Shown one piece after another: positions 48,597-57,438 of a DNA stretch of 64,000 bases. The notes under the pieces are model-generated. The model had not been told where the DNA came from. It did not search any database and saw nothing but the letters and a program-made list of their open reading frames with translations. Source of the DNA: Serratia rhizosphaerae (GTDB lineage Bacteria > Pseudomonadota > Gammaproteobacteria > Enterobacterales > Enterobacteriaceae); contig NZ_CP041764.1 of the NCBI RefSeq assembly GCF_009817885.1, positions 4,898,001-4,962,000 on the forward strand, given 5' to 3'. The position numbers and the translations under genes are program-made. Each line of letters opens with the position of its first letter. Position 1 is the first letter of the stretch.

Positions 48597-49802
48597 ATGC
48601 GAAACTTTGGATTTATGTTTTATCTGGCCGGCCTGAGTATGCTCGGCTTTCTGGCCACGGATATGTACCTGCCGGCCTTCGGCATGATGCAGAAAGATCT
48701 GCAGATTTCTCCCGGCGCCATTAGCGCCAGCCTGAGCATCTTCCTGGCTGGCTTTGCCTTTGCGCAACTGCTGTGGGGGCCCTTGTCCGACAAACTGGGA
48801 CGCAAACCGGTGCTGCTGATTGGCCTGGCGCTGTTTGGGCTGGGTTGCCTCGGCATGATGTGGGCGGACAACGCGCTGCAACTGTGGACGCTGCGCTTTA
48901 TACAGGCGGTCGGCGTCTGCGCCGCCGCCGTGACCTGGCAGGCCATCGTGATCGACCGCTACCCGGGCAGCCGCGCCAACCAGGTGTTTGCCACCATTAT
49001 GCCGTTGGTCGCTCTCTCACCGGCGCTGGCGCCGCTGGTCGGCGCCTGGCTGCTGAACCACCTGAACTGGCGCGCGATCTTCGCCGTGCTGCTGGCCATT
49101 ACGCTGCTGCTGCTGTTGCCGACGCTGCTGCTGCGCGACAAGCCGCGTCCGCGAACCGATGAAGGCGCGGTGCCAGGCATCGGTTTCCTGCAGTTGCTGA
49201 AGTCGCCGCTGTACAGCGGCAACGTGCTGGTGTACGCCGCCTGCTCAGCCGGTTTCTTCGCCTGGCTGACCGGCTCGCCGTTTATTCTGGGCAATATGGG
49301 CTACAGCCCGAACGATATCGGCCTGAGCTATGTGCCGCAGACGCTGGCGTTTCTGCTCGGGGGGTTCGGCTGCCGCGCCGCATTAAGCCGCACGAACGGC
49401 AATACGCTGCTGCCGTGGCTACTCCTCATATACGCCGTCAGCATGGTGGCGCTGTATCTGGTCGCCACGCTGACCACGCCGACGCTGACCACACTGCTGA
49501 TCCCATTCTGCCTGATGGCGCTGGTTAACGGCGCCACCTACCCGATCGTGGTGGCGAATGCGCTGACGCCGTTCCCGGAAAGCACCGGTAAAGCGGCGGC
49601 GCTGCAGAACACCCTGCAGCTGGGCCTGTGTTTTGTCGCCAGTATGCTGGTCTCCACCTATATCACCCAGCCGCTGCTGGCGACGGTGACGGTGATGGTC
49701 GCCACGGTGGCGCTGGCCGCCGCCGGCTATCTGCTGCAGCGCGGCAACGGTGTACGACGGCAAGACGCCGAACGACGCCAGCATGCTAACTCTGCGTCAT
49801 AA
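48597..49802 (+). CDS. punC: Purine nucleoside MFS transporter PunC (YdhC)
   Basis: DHA1-type MFS transporter of 401 residues with 12 helices. It has the Bcr/CflA-like N-terminus GLSMLGFLATDMYLPAFGMMQKDL and the MFS motif A in GPLSDKLGRKPVLL. The E. coli orthologue imports purine nucleosides such as adenosine. The C-terminal tail is charged and variable. Divergent from punR. Confidence 0.92.
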   Translation: MRNFGFMFYLAGLSMLGFLATDMYLPAFGMMQKDLQISPGAISASLSIFLAGFAFAQLLWGPLSDKLGRKPVLLIGLALFGLGCLGMMWADNALQLWTLRFIQAVGVCAAAVTWQAIVIDRYPGSRANQVFATIMPLVALSPALAPLVGAWLLNHLNWRAIFAVLLAITLLLLLPTLLLRDKPRPRTDEGAVPGIGFLQLLKSPLYSGNVLVYAACSAGFFAWLTGSPFILGNMGYSPNDIGLSYVPQTLAFLLGGFGCRAALSRTNGNTLLPWLLLIYAVSMVALYLVATLTTPTLTTLLIPFCLMALVNGATYPIVVANALTPFPESTGKAAALQNTLQLGLCFVASMLVSTYITQPLLATVTVMVATVALAAAGYLLQRGNGVRRQDAERRQHANSAS

Positions 49803-50144
49803 TTACCAGTAATAATATTCACTTAAATGACATGTCTGCCGAGCACGATTTACGGTTGAGTAAGCGTCTCGGCAGGCCTATACTCAAAAAAGCGCTAAAA
49901 ATAACATAGCAACATCTCGTATTAACCCGTGGCGTTTCGTGGTCGCCAATGGCGTCACTTTTTTATTTTATTGATGAGTTTACCCTGCCAGTCGGTACGG
50001 GCTTCTCTTTGAATTTTCCTCTGTTCATGTCGGATATCGGACGCCGCGGGTGCAATCTTCCGCAGGTATACGTATGTGCCTACCAAAATTGGCTAAGCTT
50101 TTTCTGGTAGCCATAAGTCAGAAGAAAGGTGATGGAGAAACTAA
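49803..50144 (+). promoter_or_regulatory. Upstream region and promoter of cfa
   Basis: 342 bp without a gene. TTGAGT (49856-49861) and TATACT (49879-49884), 17 bp apart, form a good promoter that would give a leader of about 250 nt. E. coli cfa also has a long leader from its distal promoter, bound by small RNAs. CTGCCGAG/CTCGGCAG arms (49836-49843 and 49868-49875) flank the -35 and may be an operator. A proximal sigma-S promoter could not be identified with confidence. Confidence 0.6.
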
Positions 50145-51296
50145 ATGAGTTCATCGTGTTTAGAAGATCTGAGCATCCAGGACAACCAATGGTATCGTAT
50201 CGCCCATGAAATGCTCAGCATGGCCGATATAGAAATAAACGGCACCCGACCTTTCGATATTCAGGTAAAGAACCCCGAATTTTTTAAACGCGTGCTGCAG
50301 GAAGGCTCTCTTGGGCTAGGTGAAAGTTATATGGACGGCTGGTGGGAGTGCGAGCGGCTGGACTGTTTTTTTCATCGCGTGCTGGCCTCCGGCCTGGAAA
50401 GGAAACTCCCCCACCATTTTAAAGATACGCTGCGCATTGCCGCCGCGCGTTTAACCAATCTGCAGTCGAAGAAGCGCGCATGGATCGTGGGGAAGGAGCA
50501 TTACGATCTCGGTAATGACTTATTTACCCTGATGCTGGATCCTTATATGCAATATTCCTGCGGCTACTGGAAAAGCGCCGAGACGCTGGAACAGGCGCAG
50601 GAAAATAAATTGCGCATGATCTGCGACAAGCTACAATTACAGCCGGGTATGCGCCTGCTGGATATTGGCTGCGGCTGGGGCGGGCTGTCAGCATTTGCGG
50701 CAAAAAATTACGGTGTCTCGGTGGTGGGCGTGACCATCTCCGCCGAACAGCAGAAGCTGGCGCAGGCGCGCTGCGCCGGGCTGGACGTCGATATTCAACT
50801 GCAGGATTACCGCGATCTGCATCAGCAATTTGACCGCATCGTCTCGGTCGGCATGTTTGAACACGTCGGGCCGAAAAACTACCGCACCTATTTCGACGTG
50901 GTGGAGCGCAATTTAAAACCCGACGGTTTATTCCTGCTGCACACCATCGGTTCAAACAGAACCGATATGAATGTCGATCCGTGGATCAATAAATATATCT
51001 TCCCGAACGGCTGCCTGCCCTCGGTAGCGCATATTGCCCAGACCAGCGAAGGCCATTTCGTGATGGAAGACTGGCATAATTTCGGCGCCGACTACGATCG
51101 CACCCTGATGGCCTGGTATGAACGTTTTCAACAGGCGTGGCCGCAGCTGGCCGAACGCTATTCCGAGCGTTTCGAACGGATGTTCAGTTACTACCTCAAC
51201 GCCTGTGCCGGCGCCTTCCGCTCGCGCGATATTCAGCTGTGGCAGGTGCTGTTCAGCCCGAAAGGGGTTGAAGGCGGCATACGCGTGCCGCGTTGA
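50145..51296 (+). CDS. cfa: Cyclopropane-fatty-acyl-phospholipid synthase
   Basis: SAM-dependent enzyme methylenating double bonds of membrane phospholipid acyl chains, usually in stationary phase and under acid stress. The 383-residue product is near-identical in layout to E. coli Cfa (382). An N-terminal lipid-binding domain (LQEGSLGLGESYMDGWW) is followed by a Rossmann methyltransferase with GMRLLDIGCGWGGLSAFAA for SAM. Catalytic-region SVGMFEHVGPKNYRTYF and QYSCGYWK are present. Confidence 0.97.
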   Translation: MSSSCLEDLSIQDNQWYRIAHEMLSMADIEINGTRPFDIQVKNPEFFKRVLQEGSLGLGESYMDGWWECERLDCFFHRVLASGLERKLPHHFKDTLRIAAARLTNLQSKKRAWIVGKEHYDLGNDLFTLMLDPYMQYSCGYWKSAETLEQAQENKLRMICDKLQLQPGMRLLDIGCGWGGLSAFAAKNYGVSVVGVTISAEQQKLAQARCAGLDVDIQLQDYRDLHQQFDRIVSVGMFEHVGPKNYRTYFDVVERNLKPDGLFLLHTIGSNRTDMNVDPWINKYIFPNGCLPSVAHIAQTSEGHFVMEDWHNFGADYDRTLMAWYERFQQAWPQLAERYSERFERMFSYYLNACAGAFRSRDIQLWQVLFSPKGVEGGIRVPR

Positions 51297-51316
51297 GTTT
51301 CATGCGTTCGCAATAA

Positions 51317-51347
51317 AAAAACCCCGGCATCCAGTCCCGGGGTTTTT
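51317..51347. terminator. Terminator between cfa and the I78-type lipoprotein gene
   Basis: Perfect 11-bp stem AAAAACCCCGG/CCGGGGTTTTT (51317-51327 and 51337-51347) with A and T tracts, working in both directions. Confidence 0.9.
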
Positions 51348-51362
51348 ATTATCTGACCACGA

Positions 51363-51659
51363 TCAGCCGCAGTAAACGCGCGTGATTTTATCGTCCCGAT
51401 CGCCGAGGAAGTTCAGGCGGGTCAGGTTGAAATCCATGGTGACCGCTGCATTATAAGGAATGGTGCGCACCTGACGGGCGTCAATCTGCACGCCGTCCAG
51501 CGAAGAGAGCGGCTTGCCCACGTAGTTTTGATACTGCGACGCGCCGCAGGTGTCATCCGCATCGACCGACGACGCAGTCGCGCCGTTTTCTGACGTACTG
51601 CTACAGGCAGCCAGCGTCATCAGCGCCGCCAACATCAACGTTTTCCGATAAAACTTCAC
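51363..51659 (-). CDS. I78-family peptidase inhibitor lipoprotein
   Basis: The 98-residue product has a lipoprotein signal (LAALMTLAAC, Cys19) and a short mature domain. That domain fits the I78 inhibitor pattern: CGASQYQNYVGKPLSSL, VRTIPYNAAVTMDFNLTRLNFLGDRDDKITRVYCG, with the terminal CG and inner Cys probably disulfide-linked. I78 members inhibit serine proteases. The start is GTG at 51659 fixed by GAGGAG. No counterpart lies at this place in E. coli. Envelope protection against host or self-secreted proteases is inferred. Confidence 0.8.
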   Translation of the reverse strand: MKFYRKTLMLAALMTLAACSSTSENGATASSVDADDTCGASQYQNYVGKPLSSLDGVQIDARQVRTIPYNAAVTMDFNLTRLNFLGDRDDKITRVYCG

Positions 51660-51700
51660 GTTTAGCTCCTCTTTTTTGCGTTCAAACAGATCGTGCCCGT

Positions 51701-52351
51701 TCAGGGTTTCGGCGTCGGATCCGCAATCTGCGCCGTCGCCGCTTCACGGCTGGCCAATACGCGCTCGACGGTATCCACTACCGCCTGCGTTTGCGGATCG
51801 ATTTCAATATTGACCTTGTCGCCCAGACGTTTTTTACCCAGCGTCGTGCGCTCCAGCGTTTCCGGGATCAGATGCACGCAGAAACGGTTGTTCACCACTT
51901 CGCCGATGGTCAGGCTGATGCCGTCAATGCCGACAAACCCCTTGTGCAGCACATACTTCATCAGGTCGGCATTCGGCATACGCAGCCAGACCTGACGGTT
52001 GTTTTCCGAGGTGAAGATCTTGGCAATTTCCGCGGTGCAGATAATATGGCCGGACATCAGATGGCCGCCAATTTCATCGTTAAATTTCGCCGCTCTTTCC
52101 ACATTGACTTTATCGCCGACCGTCAGACTGCCCAGATTGGTCAACCGCAGAGTCTCTTTAATCAGGTCGAAACTGACGCGGTTGCCCTCTACCGCCGTGA
52201 CGGTCAGGCAGCAGCCGTTATGCGCCACCGACGCGCCCAGCTCCAGACCGGGCAGTAGCTCATCGGGCATGTCAATCACGTGGGTACGGAAATTAGGTTT
52301 TTCTTCTATTGCAACCAGCGGCGCAATGCCTTGTACGATACCGGTAAACAT
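51701..52351 (-). CDS. ribC: Riboflavin synthase alpha chain
   Basis: Catalyses dismutation of two lumazines to riboflavin. The 216-residue protein has the two lumazine-binding beta-barrel repeats, MFTGIVQGIAPL...VAHNGCCLTV and HLMSGHIICTAEI...GFVGIDGISLTIGEV, each with the conserved substrate-binding residues. The C-terminal tail (IADPTPKP) is variable. The symbol follows E. coli usage; many annotations call this gene ribE. No FMN riboswitch was recognised upstream. Confidence 0.96.
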   Translation of the reverse strand: MFTGIVQGIAPLVAIEEKPNFRTHVIDMPDELLPGLELGASVAHNGCCLTVTAVEGNRVSFDLIKETLRLTNLGSLTVGDKVNVERAAKFNDEIGGHLMSGHIICTAEIAKIFTSENNRQVWLRMPNADLMKYVLHKGFVGIDGISLTIGEVVNNRFCVHLIPETLERTTLGKKRLGDKVNIEIDPQTQAVVDTVERVLASREAATAQIADPTPKP

Positions 52352-52472
52352 GAATGCCTCTTTCAGAAAATAGATATACAGCGCTGGTAGGCAGTGTGCC
52401 CCAGATGGCGGAGAAAACCAAACCCGCAGCGGTAAAAAATCGCTGGCTGCGCACGAAATAGACCTGCCGCAC

Positions 52473-52486
52473 CGCCGTTAACGGCG
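52473..52486. promoter_or_regulatory. Palindrome CGCCGTTAACGGCG in the ribC-mdtK divergent region
   Basis: Perfect 14-bp palindrome roughly midway in the 270-bp gap between divergent ribC and mdtK. A dimeric repressor site is possible; no known consensus was recognised. Confidence 0.4.
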
Positions 52487-52621
52487 ACTGTGCACTAAAC
52501 TGCGCCAGTGGCTTAAATAAGTCCGAGCGGTTACACTACGCCGGTAATCATTCCGCGATTAAATTGCTGTCCATTCGTGACAGTCGTTCTTTCATTGCTT
52601 AATACTCAAGAAGGTGTATGC

Positions 52622-53995
52622 GTGCAGAAGTACTTTATTGAAGCGCGTAGTTTATTAGCCCTCGCTATTCCGGTCATTATCGCGCAAATCGCCCAGACGG
52701 CGATGGGCGTGGTGGATACCATTATGGCGGGTGCGTACAGCGCCACGGATATGGCTGCGGTTGCAGTCGGCACATCTATCTGGCTACCGGCTATTCTGTT
52801 CGGCCACGGCCTGCTATTGGCGTTAACGCCGGTTATCGCCCAGCTTAACGGCTCCGGCCGTCGCGACCGCATCGCGCATCAAATCAGTCAGGGCTTCTGG
52901 CTGGCGAGCGGCGTCTCCGTGCTGATTATCGCCGTGCTGTATAACAGCAAATATATGATCGACATGATGCACAATGTCGATCCGCAACTGGCGGAAAAGG
53001 CCGTCGGCTACCTGCATGCCATTATGTGGGGCGCGCCGGGCTATTTATTCTTCCAGGTTATGCGAAACCAGTGTGAAGGGTTATCTAAAACCAAGCCGGG
53101 GATGGTGATTGGCTTTATCGGCCTGCTGGTAAATATTCCCATTAACTATATTTTCATTTACGGCAAATTCGGTATGCCGGAACTGGGCGGCGTCGGCTGC
53201 GGCGTTGCTACCGGCAGCGTCTATTGGGTGATGTTCCTGCTGATGCGCTGGTACGTGCGCCGCGCGCCGTCGCAGCGCGATATCAAACCGGAGCGCGCCT
53301 GGTCGCCGGTCGACTGGGCCACGCTGCGACGCCTGGCCGGCCTCGGCCTGCCGGTCGCCCTGGCGCTGTTCTTCGAAGTGACGCTGTTCGCCGTGGTGGC
53401 GCTGCTGGTGTCGCCGCTCGGTATCGTCGCCGTCGCCGGGCACCAGATCGCCCTGAACTTCAGCTCGCTGATGTTCGTGCTGCCGCTGTCGCTCGGCGTC
53501 GGCTCCACCATCCGCGTCGGCCACCGGCTGGGGGAAAGTAACGTCGACGGCGCGCGCGTCGCGGCCTACAGCGCCATCGGCGTCGGCATCGCCATGGCCT
53601 GCGGCACCGCGCTGTTTACCGCCCTGCTGCGCGAGCCGATCGCGCTGCTGTATAACGACACGCCGGCGGTGGTCGCCATGGCCTCCCACCTGATGCTGCT
53701 GGCCGCTGTCTACCAGATTTCAGACTCTATTCAGGTAATCGGCAGCGGCGTGCTGCGCGGCTACAAAGATACGCGTTCGATCTTCTTCATCACCTTTATC
53801 GCCTATTGGGTGCTGGGGCTGCCGAGCGGTTATCTGCTGGCGCTGACCGACTACATCGTGCCGGCGATGGGGCCGAGCGGTTTCTGGATCGGCTTTATTA
53901 TCGGCCTGACCTTCGCCGCCATCATGATGGTGCTGCGCATGCGCTGGCTGCAGCGTCAGCCCGCCGCGCTGATTTTGCAGCGTTCCACCCGCTGA
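52622..53995 (+). CDS. mdtK: MATE-family multidrug efflux pump MdtK (NorM)
   Basis: Cation-coupled exporter of fluoroquinolones and cationic dyes, 457 residues and 12 helices, matching E. coli MdtK in length. N-terminal KYFIEARSLLALAIPVIIAQIAQTAMGVVDTIMAG and C-terminal DSIQVIGSGVLRGYKDTRSIFFITFIAYWVLGLPSGY are conserved. The start is GTG at 52622 seven bases from AAGG, giving the E. coli-equivalent N-terminus; the frame extends upstream but without homology. Confidence 0.95.
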   Translation: MQKYFIEARSLLALAIPVIIAQIAQTAMGVVDTIMAGAYSATDMAAVAVGTSIWLPAILFGHGLLLALTPVIAQLNGSGRRDRIAHQISQGFWLASGVSVLIIAVLYNSKYMIDMMHNVDPQLAEKAVGYLHAIMWGAPGYLFFQVMRNQCEGLSKTKPGMVIGFIGLLVNIPINYIFIYGKFGMPELGGVGCGVATGSVYWVMFLLMRWYVRRAPSQRDIKPERAWSPVDWATLRRLAGLGLPVALALFFEVTLFAVVALLVSPLGIVAVAGHQIALNFSSLMFVLPLSLGVGSTIRVGHRLGESNVDGARVAAYSAIGVGIAMACGTALFTALLREPIALLYNDTPAVVAMASHLMLLAAVYQISDSIQVIGSGVLRGYKDTRSIFFITFIAYWVLGLPSGYLLALTDYIVPAMGPSGFWIGFIIGLTFAAIMMVLRMRWLQRQPAALILQRSTR

Positions 53996-54115
53996 TTTTT
54001 CCGCCGGCTCCCCGCGGGCCGGCGACTTCCCACGCTGAATTTGCGGAAAAAACCGCCTCACTGCGCATAAGCGCAGCAGTCGCGCGAAATAGCGGATAAA
54101 ATTACGTTTTTCCCC

Positions 54116-54144
54116 TTGCCAGCAGGCAGGTTGCTCGTTAATAT
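54116..54144 (+). promoter_or_regulatory. Promoter of the tRNA-Val array
   Basis: TTGCCA (54116-54121) and TAATAT (54139-54144) are 17 bp apart, followed by a C/G-rich discriminator (TCGTCCCCGC), the usual mark of stringently controlled stable-RNA promoters. It lies about 40 bases ahead of the first tRNA. Confidence 0.75.
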
Positions 54145-54182
54145 TCGTCCCCGCTGTCAGCCATGACAGACAGGAAAATGAT

Positions 54183-54259
54183 GCGTCCGTAGCTCAGTTG
54201 GTTAGAGCACCACCTTGACATGGTGGGGGTCGGTGGTTCGAGTCCACTCGGACGCACCA
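54183..54259 (+). tRNA. valV: tRNA-Val (anticodon GAC), copy 1
   Basis: 77 nt with a 7-bp acceptor stem (GCGTCCG/CGGACGC), D arm AGCTCAGTTGGTTAGAGC, anticodon stem-loop CCACC-TTGACAT-GGTGG (anticodon GAC), T arm GGTTCGAGTCC and encoded CCA. Reads GUC and GUU valine codons. The position after mdtK matches the E. coli valVW locus. Confidence 0.97.
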
Positions 54260-54279
54260 AATTCCTACAGCAGTTCAGT

Positions 54280-54356
54280 GCGTCCGTAGCTCAGTTGGTT
54301 AGAGCACCACCTTGACATGGTGGGGGTCGGTGGTTCGAGTCCACTCGGACGCACCA
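54280..54356 (+). tRNA. valW: tRNA-Val (anticodon GAC), copy 2
   Basis: Identical over 77 nt to copy 1, after a 20-nt spacer. Probably processed from one precursor. Confidence 0.97.
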
Positions 54357-54376
54357 AATTACTGCAGCAGCCCAGT

Positions 54377-54453
54377 GCGTCCGTAGCTCAGTTGGTTAGA
54401 GCACCACCTTGACATGGTGGGGGTCGGTGGTTCGAGTCCACTCGGACGCACCA
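54377..54453 (+). tRNA. tRNA-Val (anticodon GAC), copy 3
   Basis: Third identical 77-nt copy after another 20-nt spacer that resembles the first spacer. E. coli has two copies here, so one extra duplication is present. The 170 bp that follow show no clear terminator or gene. Confidence 0.97.
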
Positions 54454-54623
54454 TCTCATAGCAGCCCGCAATAGCCTTCCCTGCAAAAATACCTTTTAAA
54501 TAGCCACTCTCTTTTGGCCGTACGGCACCGGTTCGGATCTGGCGCACGCCGCCCTCTCGTTTTTATCCGTTCTAAAACACTGTTGCCGGATGGCAACCAC
54601 CCGGGAACATCGTCACACATCCA

Positions 54624-55841
54624 TTAATGTTCCACCGCCGCCATATCTATCCTGACGCTGTTGATCATGGCAAACCAGGCAAACAGCGCCGACCCCAGCA
54701 GCAGCAACAGACCAAATGCAAAGGGGCTCCACCAGCCGACCACGTCGAACAACACGCCGCCCACGCCTGCGCCCAAAGTAATCGCCCCCTGGATCACCGC
54801 CACCATCAGGCCGCCGCCCGTCTCGGCATCATCGGGCAGCGCTTTACTCAACCACAGCCCCCAGGCCACCGGCGCCGGCGTCGCCACCAGTCCCCAGAGC
54901 GCCAACAGCGGCCCGACAAACATAAAAGATGCACCGGTTTCAATCAGCAGGCCGACAATCAGCGCCATGGCTAACGGAATCGCCACCAGCCAGGCGAACA
55001 GGCGGCGCTGCAGCAGATGACCAATCATCCAGGTGCCCAGCAGGCCGAAGGCCCCCAATGCCAGCAGCGTCAGCGAAAGCTGGGTAACGGAAATCTGCGT
55101 CACCTCTTCCAAAAATGGCCGCAAATAGGTAAAGACCGCAAACTGCCCCATAAAGAACAACATAATGCCGGTCATTCCCAGCGCCACCTGAGGGTTACGC
55201 AGCAGGCGAAACGGATTGGCCGACCCCTGCTGTCGCGACGCGGCGGGCAAAGTCGGGATCGCGCGCCACTGCCAGACAAAGGCAACGATCGCCAGCGGCA
55301 CAACGATAAAAAACGCCCCGCGCCAGCCGATATACTGCCCCAAAAAACTGCCCAGCGGCGCAGCGATGGTCGCCGCCAACGCATTGCCGCCGTTAATCAG
55401 CGCCAACCCCCGGGCCACCGCATGCACAGGTACCAGACGCATCACGGTCGCCGTGGACATTGACCAGAAACCGCCGATGGCAATCCCCAACAGAGCGCGA
55501 CCGGTCATAAACATCACGCCATTGGCGGCGAAGGTCACCAACAGACCGGAAAAGGTCAGCAGCAAGGTAAAGCCGATCAGCACTTTTTTCCGATCAAAGC
55601 GACCGGTCAGCGGGGTATTAAGCAGGCTGGTCAGTACCGCAAACAGGCCGGATACGGAGATGGCCTGCCCCGCCTGGCCCTGACTGATGGCGAGATCCTG
55701 TGCAATCGGCGTCAGCAGACTGACCGGCATAAATTCGGAGGCAATAAGCACCACCACGCCCAGCGCCATAGAAAATACGGCACCCCAGGCGGGATGCGGG
55801 CTGGCGATACGCGATGTTGAAACGGTATGAACTGACGGCAT
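54624..55841 (-). CDS. MFS efflux transporter (DHA1, NepI-like)
   Basis: 12-helix major facilitator of 405 residues. The segment VVLIASEFMPVSLLTPIAQDLAISQGQAGQAISVSGLFAVLTS and GRALLGIAIGGFWSMSTATVMRLVP resemble E. coli NepI (purine ribonucleoside efflux) and other sugar-efflux-type DHA1 members. It is not the orthologue of YdhP. Substrate unknown. Divergent from a LysR gene that is likely its regulator. CAGGAA lies before the ATG at 55841. Confidence 0.8.
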   Translation of the reverse strand: MPSVHTVSTSRIASPHPAWGAVFSMALGVVVLIASEFMPVSLLTPIAQDLAISQGQAGQAISVSGLFAVLTSLLNTPLTGRFDRKKVLIGFTLLLTFSGLLVTFAANGVMFMTGRALLGIAIGGFWSMSTATVMRLVPVHAVARGLALINGGNALAATIAAPLGSFLGQYIGWRGAFFIVVPLAIVAFVWQWRAIPTLPAASRQQGSANPFRLLRNPQVALGMTGIMLFFMGQFAVFTYLRPFLEEVTQISVTQLSLTLLALGAFGLLGTWMIGHLLQRRLFAWLVAIPLAMALIVGLLIETGASFMFVGPLLALWGLVATPAPVAWGLWLSKALPDDAETGGGLMVAVIQGAITLGAGVGGVLFDVVGWWSPFAFGLLLLLGSALFAWFAMINSVRIDMAAVEH

Positions 55842-56019
55842 GCATTATTCCTGTTTTCTAACGATAGGCAGATCCTAATACGCCGGCAGTGTTATGATTA
55901 GACGGTGTAATCTGTATGTACTTGTGAAAAAATCTCATCAATTTGCAGCGGCAACGGGTTTCCGCCGGCAACCGTCGGACACCATTGATATACCAGTTCA
56001 ATAACCAGGATCGGCAGCC

Positions 56020-56901
56020 ATGAATGACATCCTCGCTTTTCTTGCGGTGGCTAAAGCGCAAAGTTTTACCCGGGCGGCGAAACAGCTGGGCGTCAGCCCT
56101 TCGGCATTAAGCCATACCGTCCGTAACCTTGAAGAACGGTTAGGCGTACGTTTATTAACGCGCACCACCCGTAACGTGGCCCCCACCGAGGCCGGCGAGC
56201 GGCTGATGACCTCCACCGGCCCGCTGTTCGAGCAGATAACGGCGGAAATAGATAAAATCGGCGAACTGCGGGATAAGCCCGCCGGCACCATCCGCATCAC
56301 CTGCTCTGACGATGCGGCGGAACAGATCTTACGCCCCGCGCTGCCGGCATTTCTTGCCAAATACCCGGATATCAACGTTGAAATCTGCATTGATTACGGT
56401 TTTACCAATATCGTCGAGCAGCGCTTTGACGCCGGGATCCGGCTGGGCGAGGCGATCAGCCAGGATATGATCGCCGTGCGGCTCGGGCCGGACTGGCGGC
56501 TATCGGTGGTCGGCGCGCCGTCCTACTTTGCCGCTAGCCCGACGCCGTTGCACCCGCGCGATCTGACGGCCCACAACTGCATCAATATCCGTTACTCACT
56601 GGGCGGCAGCGTTTATGTCTGGGAGTTCGAAAAGGATGCCCGGCCGCTGAGCGTACGGGTTACTGGCCAGATGACCGCCAACAGTAATATCCATATCCTC
56701 AACGCCGCGTTGGACGGCATCGGGCTGGCCTATCTCCCCGATTTTATGGTGCAGCCTTACCTGGACGACGGACGGTTGGTCGAAGTGCTGGCCGACTGGA
56801 GCCCCTACTTCGCCGGTTTCCACCTGTATTACCCCAACCGACGCAATGCCTCTCCGGCGTTTTCCGCACTGGTTGAGGCGATCCGCTACCGCCAGCCCTG
56901 A
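56020..56901 (+). CDS. LysR-family transcriptional regulator
   Basis: The 293-residue protein has an N-terminal HTH (MNDILAFLAVAKAQSFTRAAKQLGVSPSALSHTVRNLEERLGVRLLTRTTRNVAPTEAG) and a substrate-binding-like domain of the CrgA/AaeR-type subgroup (GTIRITCSDDAAEQILRPALPAFLAKYPDINVEI). Divergent by 178 bp from the MFS gene, its probable target. Effector unknown. Confidence 0.87.
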   Translation: MNDILAFLAVAKAQSFTRAAKQLGVSPSALSHTVRNLEERLGVRLLTRTTRNVAPTEAGERLMTSTGPLFEQITAEIDKIGELRDKPAGTIRITCSDDAAEQILRPALPAFLAKYPDINVEICIDYGFTNIVEQRFDAGIRLGEAISQDMIAVRLGPDWRLSVVGAPSYFAASPTPLHPRDLTAHNCINIRYSLGGSVYVWEFEKDARPLSVRVTGQMTANSNIHILNAALDGIGLAYLPDFMVQPYLDDGRLVEVLADWSPYFAGFHLYYPNRRNASPAFSALVEAIRYRQP

Positions 56902-57011
56902 CAGATGAAAATTGCGTCAAGAGTCAACGCGCCTTGGCTGACGGCGCAAAAACTTTGGCTCCGCCGTACCGATCGGCTATCATCGGCGGCCTGATTGACC
57001 AAGAGGGTGCT

Positions 57012-57311
57012 ATGTTGAAATTCATTGCCGCATCGGCGTTTACCACGCCCGATAACGGCCAGTCCCGCCGTGAGGGACAACTGAGCGACGGCCGCGTCGC
57101 CGCGGAAGTCCGCTTTGAGGCCGGCGCCTTCGGCCAGCTGAAAAAGCGTGCTGACGCCGTGCACATCCGGGTGATAGACGGCGACTTTGAATTTACCGTC
57201 GGCAGCGATATTCTCCTGCTGCAGGCCGGCGAAAGCGTGGCTGTCCCGGCGCAGGTGCCCAGCGGCTGCTTCTGCCTGAGCGCCGGTACGCTGCTGGAAA
57301 TCAGCGCCTGA
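57012..57311 (+). CDS. Small cupin-like protein
   Basis: The 99-residue product (MLKFIAASAFTTPDNGQSRREGQ...HIRVIDGDFEFTVGSDILLLQAGESVAVPAQVPSGCFCL...LEISA) has the beta-strand pattern and the G-(D)-x-x-x-V-P segment of a single cupin barrel. The His metal ligands are missing, so it may not bind metal. AGAGGG precedes the ATG at 57012. Function unknown. It may be read from the LysR gene 110 bases upstream. Confidence 0.65.
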   Translation: MLKFIAASAFTTPDNGQSRREGQLSDGRVAAEVRFEAGAFGQLKKRADAVHIRVIDGDFEFTVGSDILLLQAGESVAVPAQVPSGCFCLSAGTLLEISA

Positions 57312-57438
57312 CGTTAACGCCTGCGACGTTTTATTTACACTGCAGTAATTTGCGCAACAAACTCGCCGCACGGACGCATATTTGCGCCACATTTGCTCTC
57401 TTTTTGACTAAACCTGCGCCAGCCATCGGTTTTTTGTT

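Noticed and set aside
50036..50041. RydC small-RNA pairing site in the cfa leader (ATCGGA)
   Set aside because: Only six complementary bases, and RydC has not been shown here; too weak to annotate.
52352..52621. FMN riboswitch upstream of ribC
   Set aside because: No conserved RFN element pattern recognised; in E. coli it precedes ribB, not ribC.
54359..54547. Minus-strand 62-codon frame across the third tRNA-Val
   Set aside because: A common false gene produced by reading tRNA sequence in antisense.
54624..55841. Assignment of the MFS gene as ydhP
   Set aside because: Its sequence follows the NepI-type pattern, not YdhP, and it lies in a different place from E. coli ydhP.
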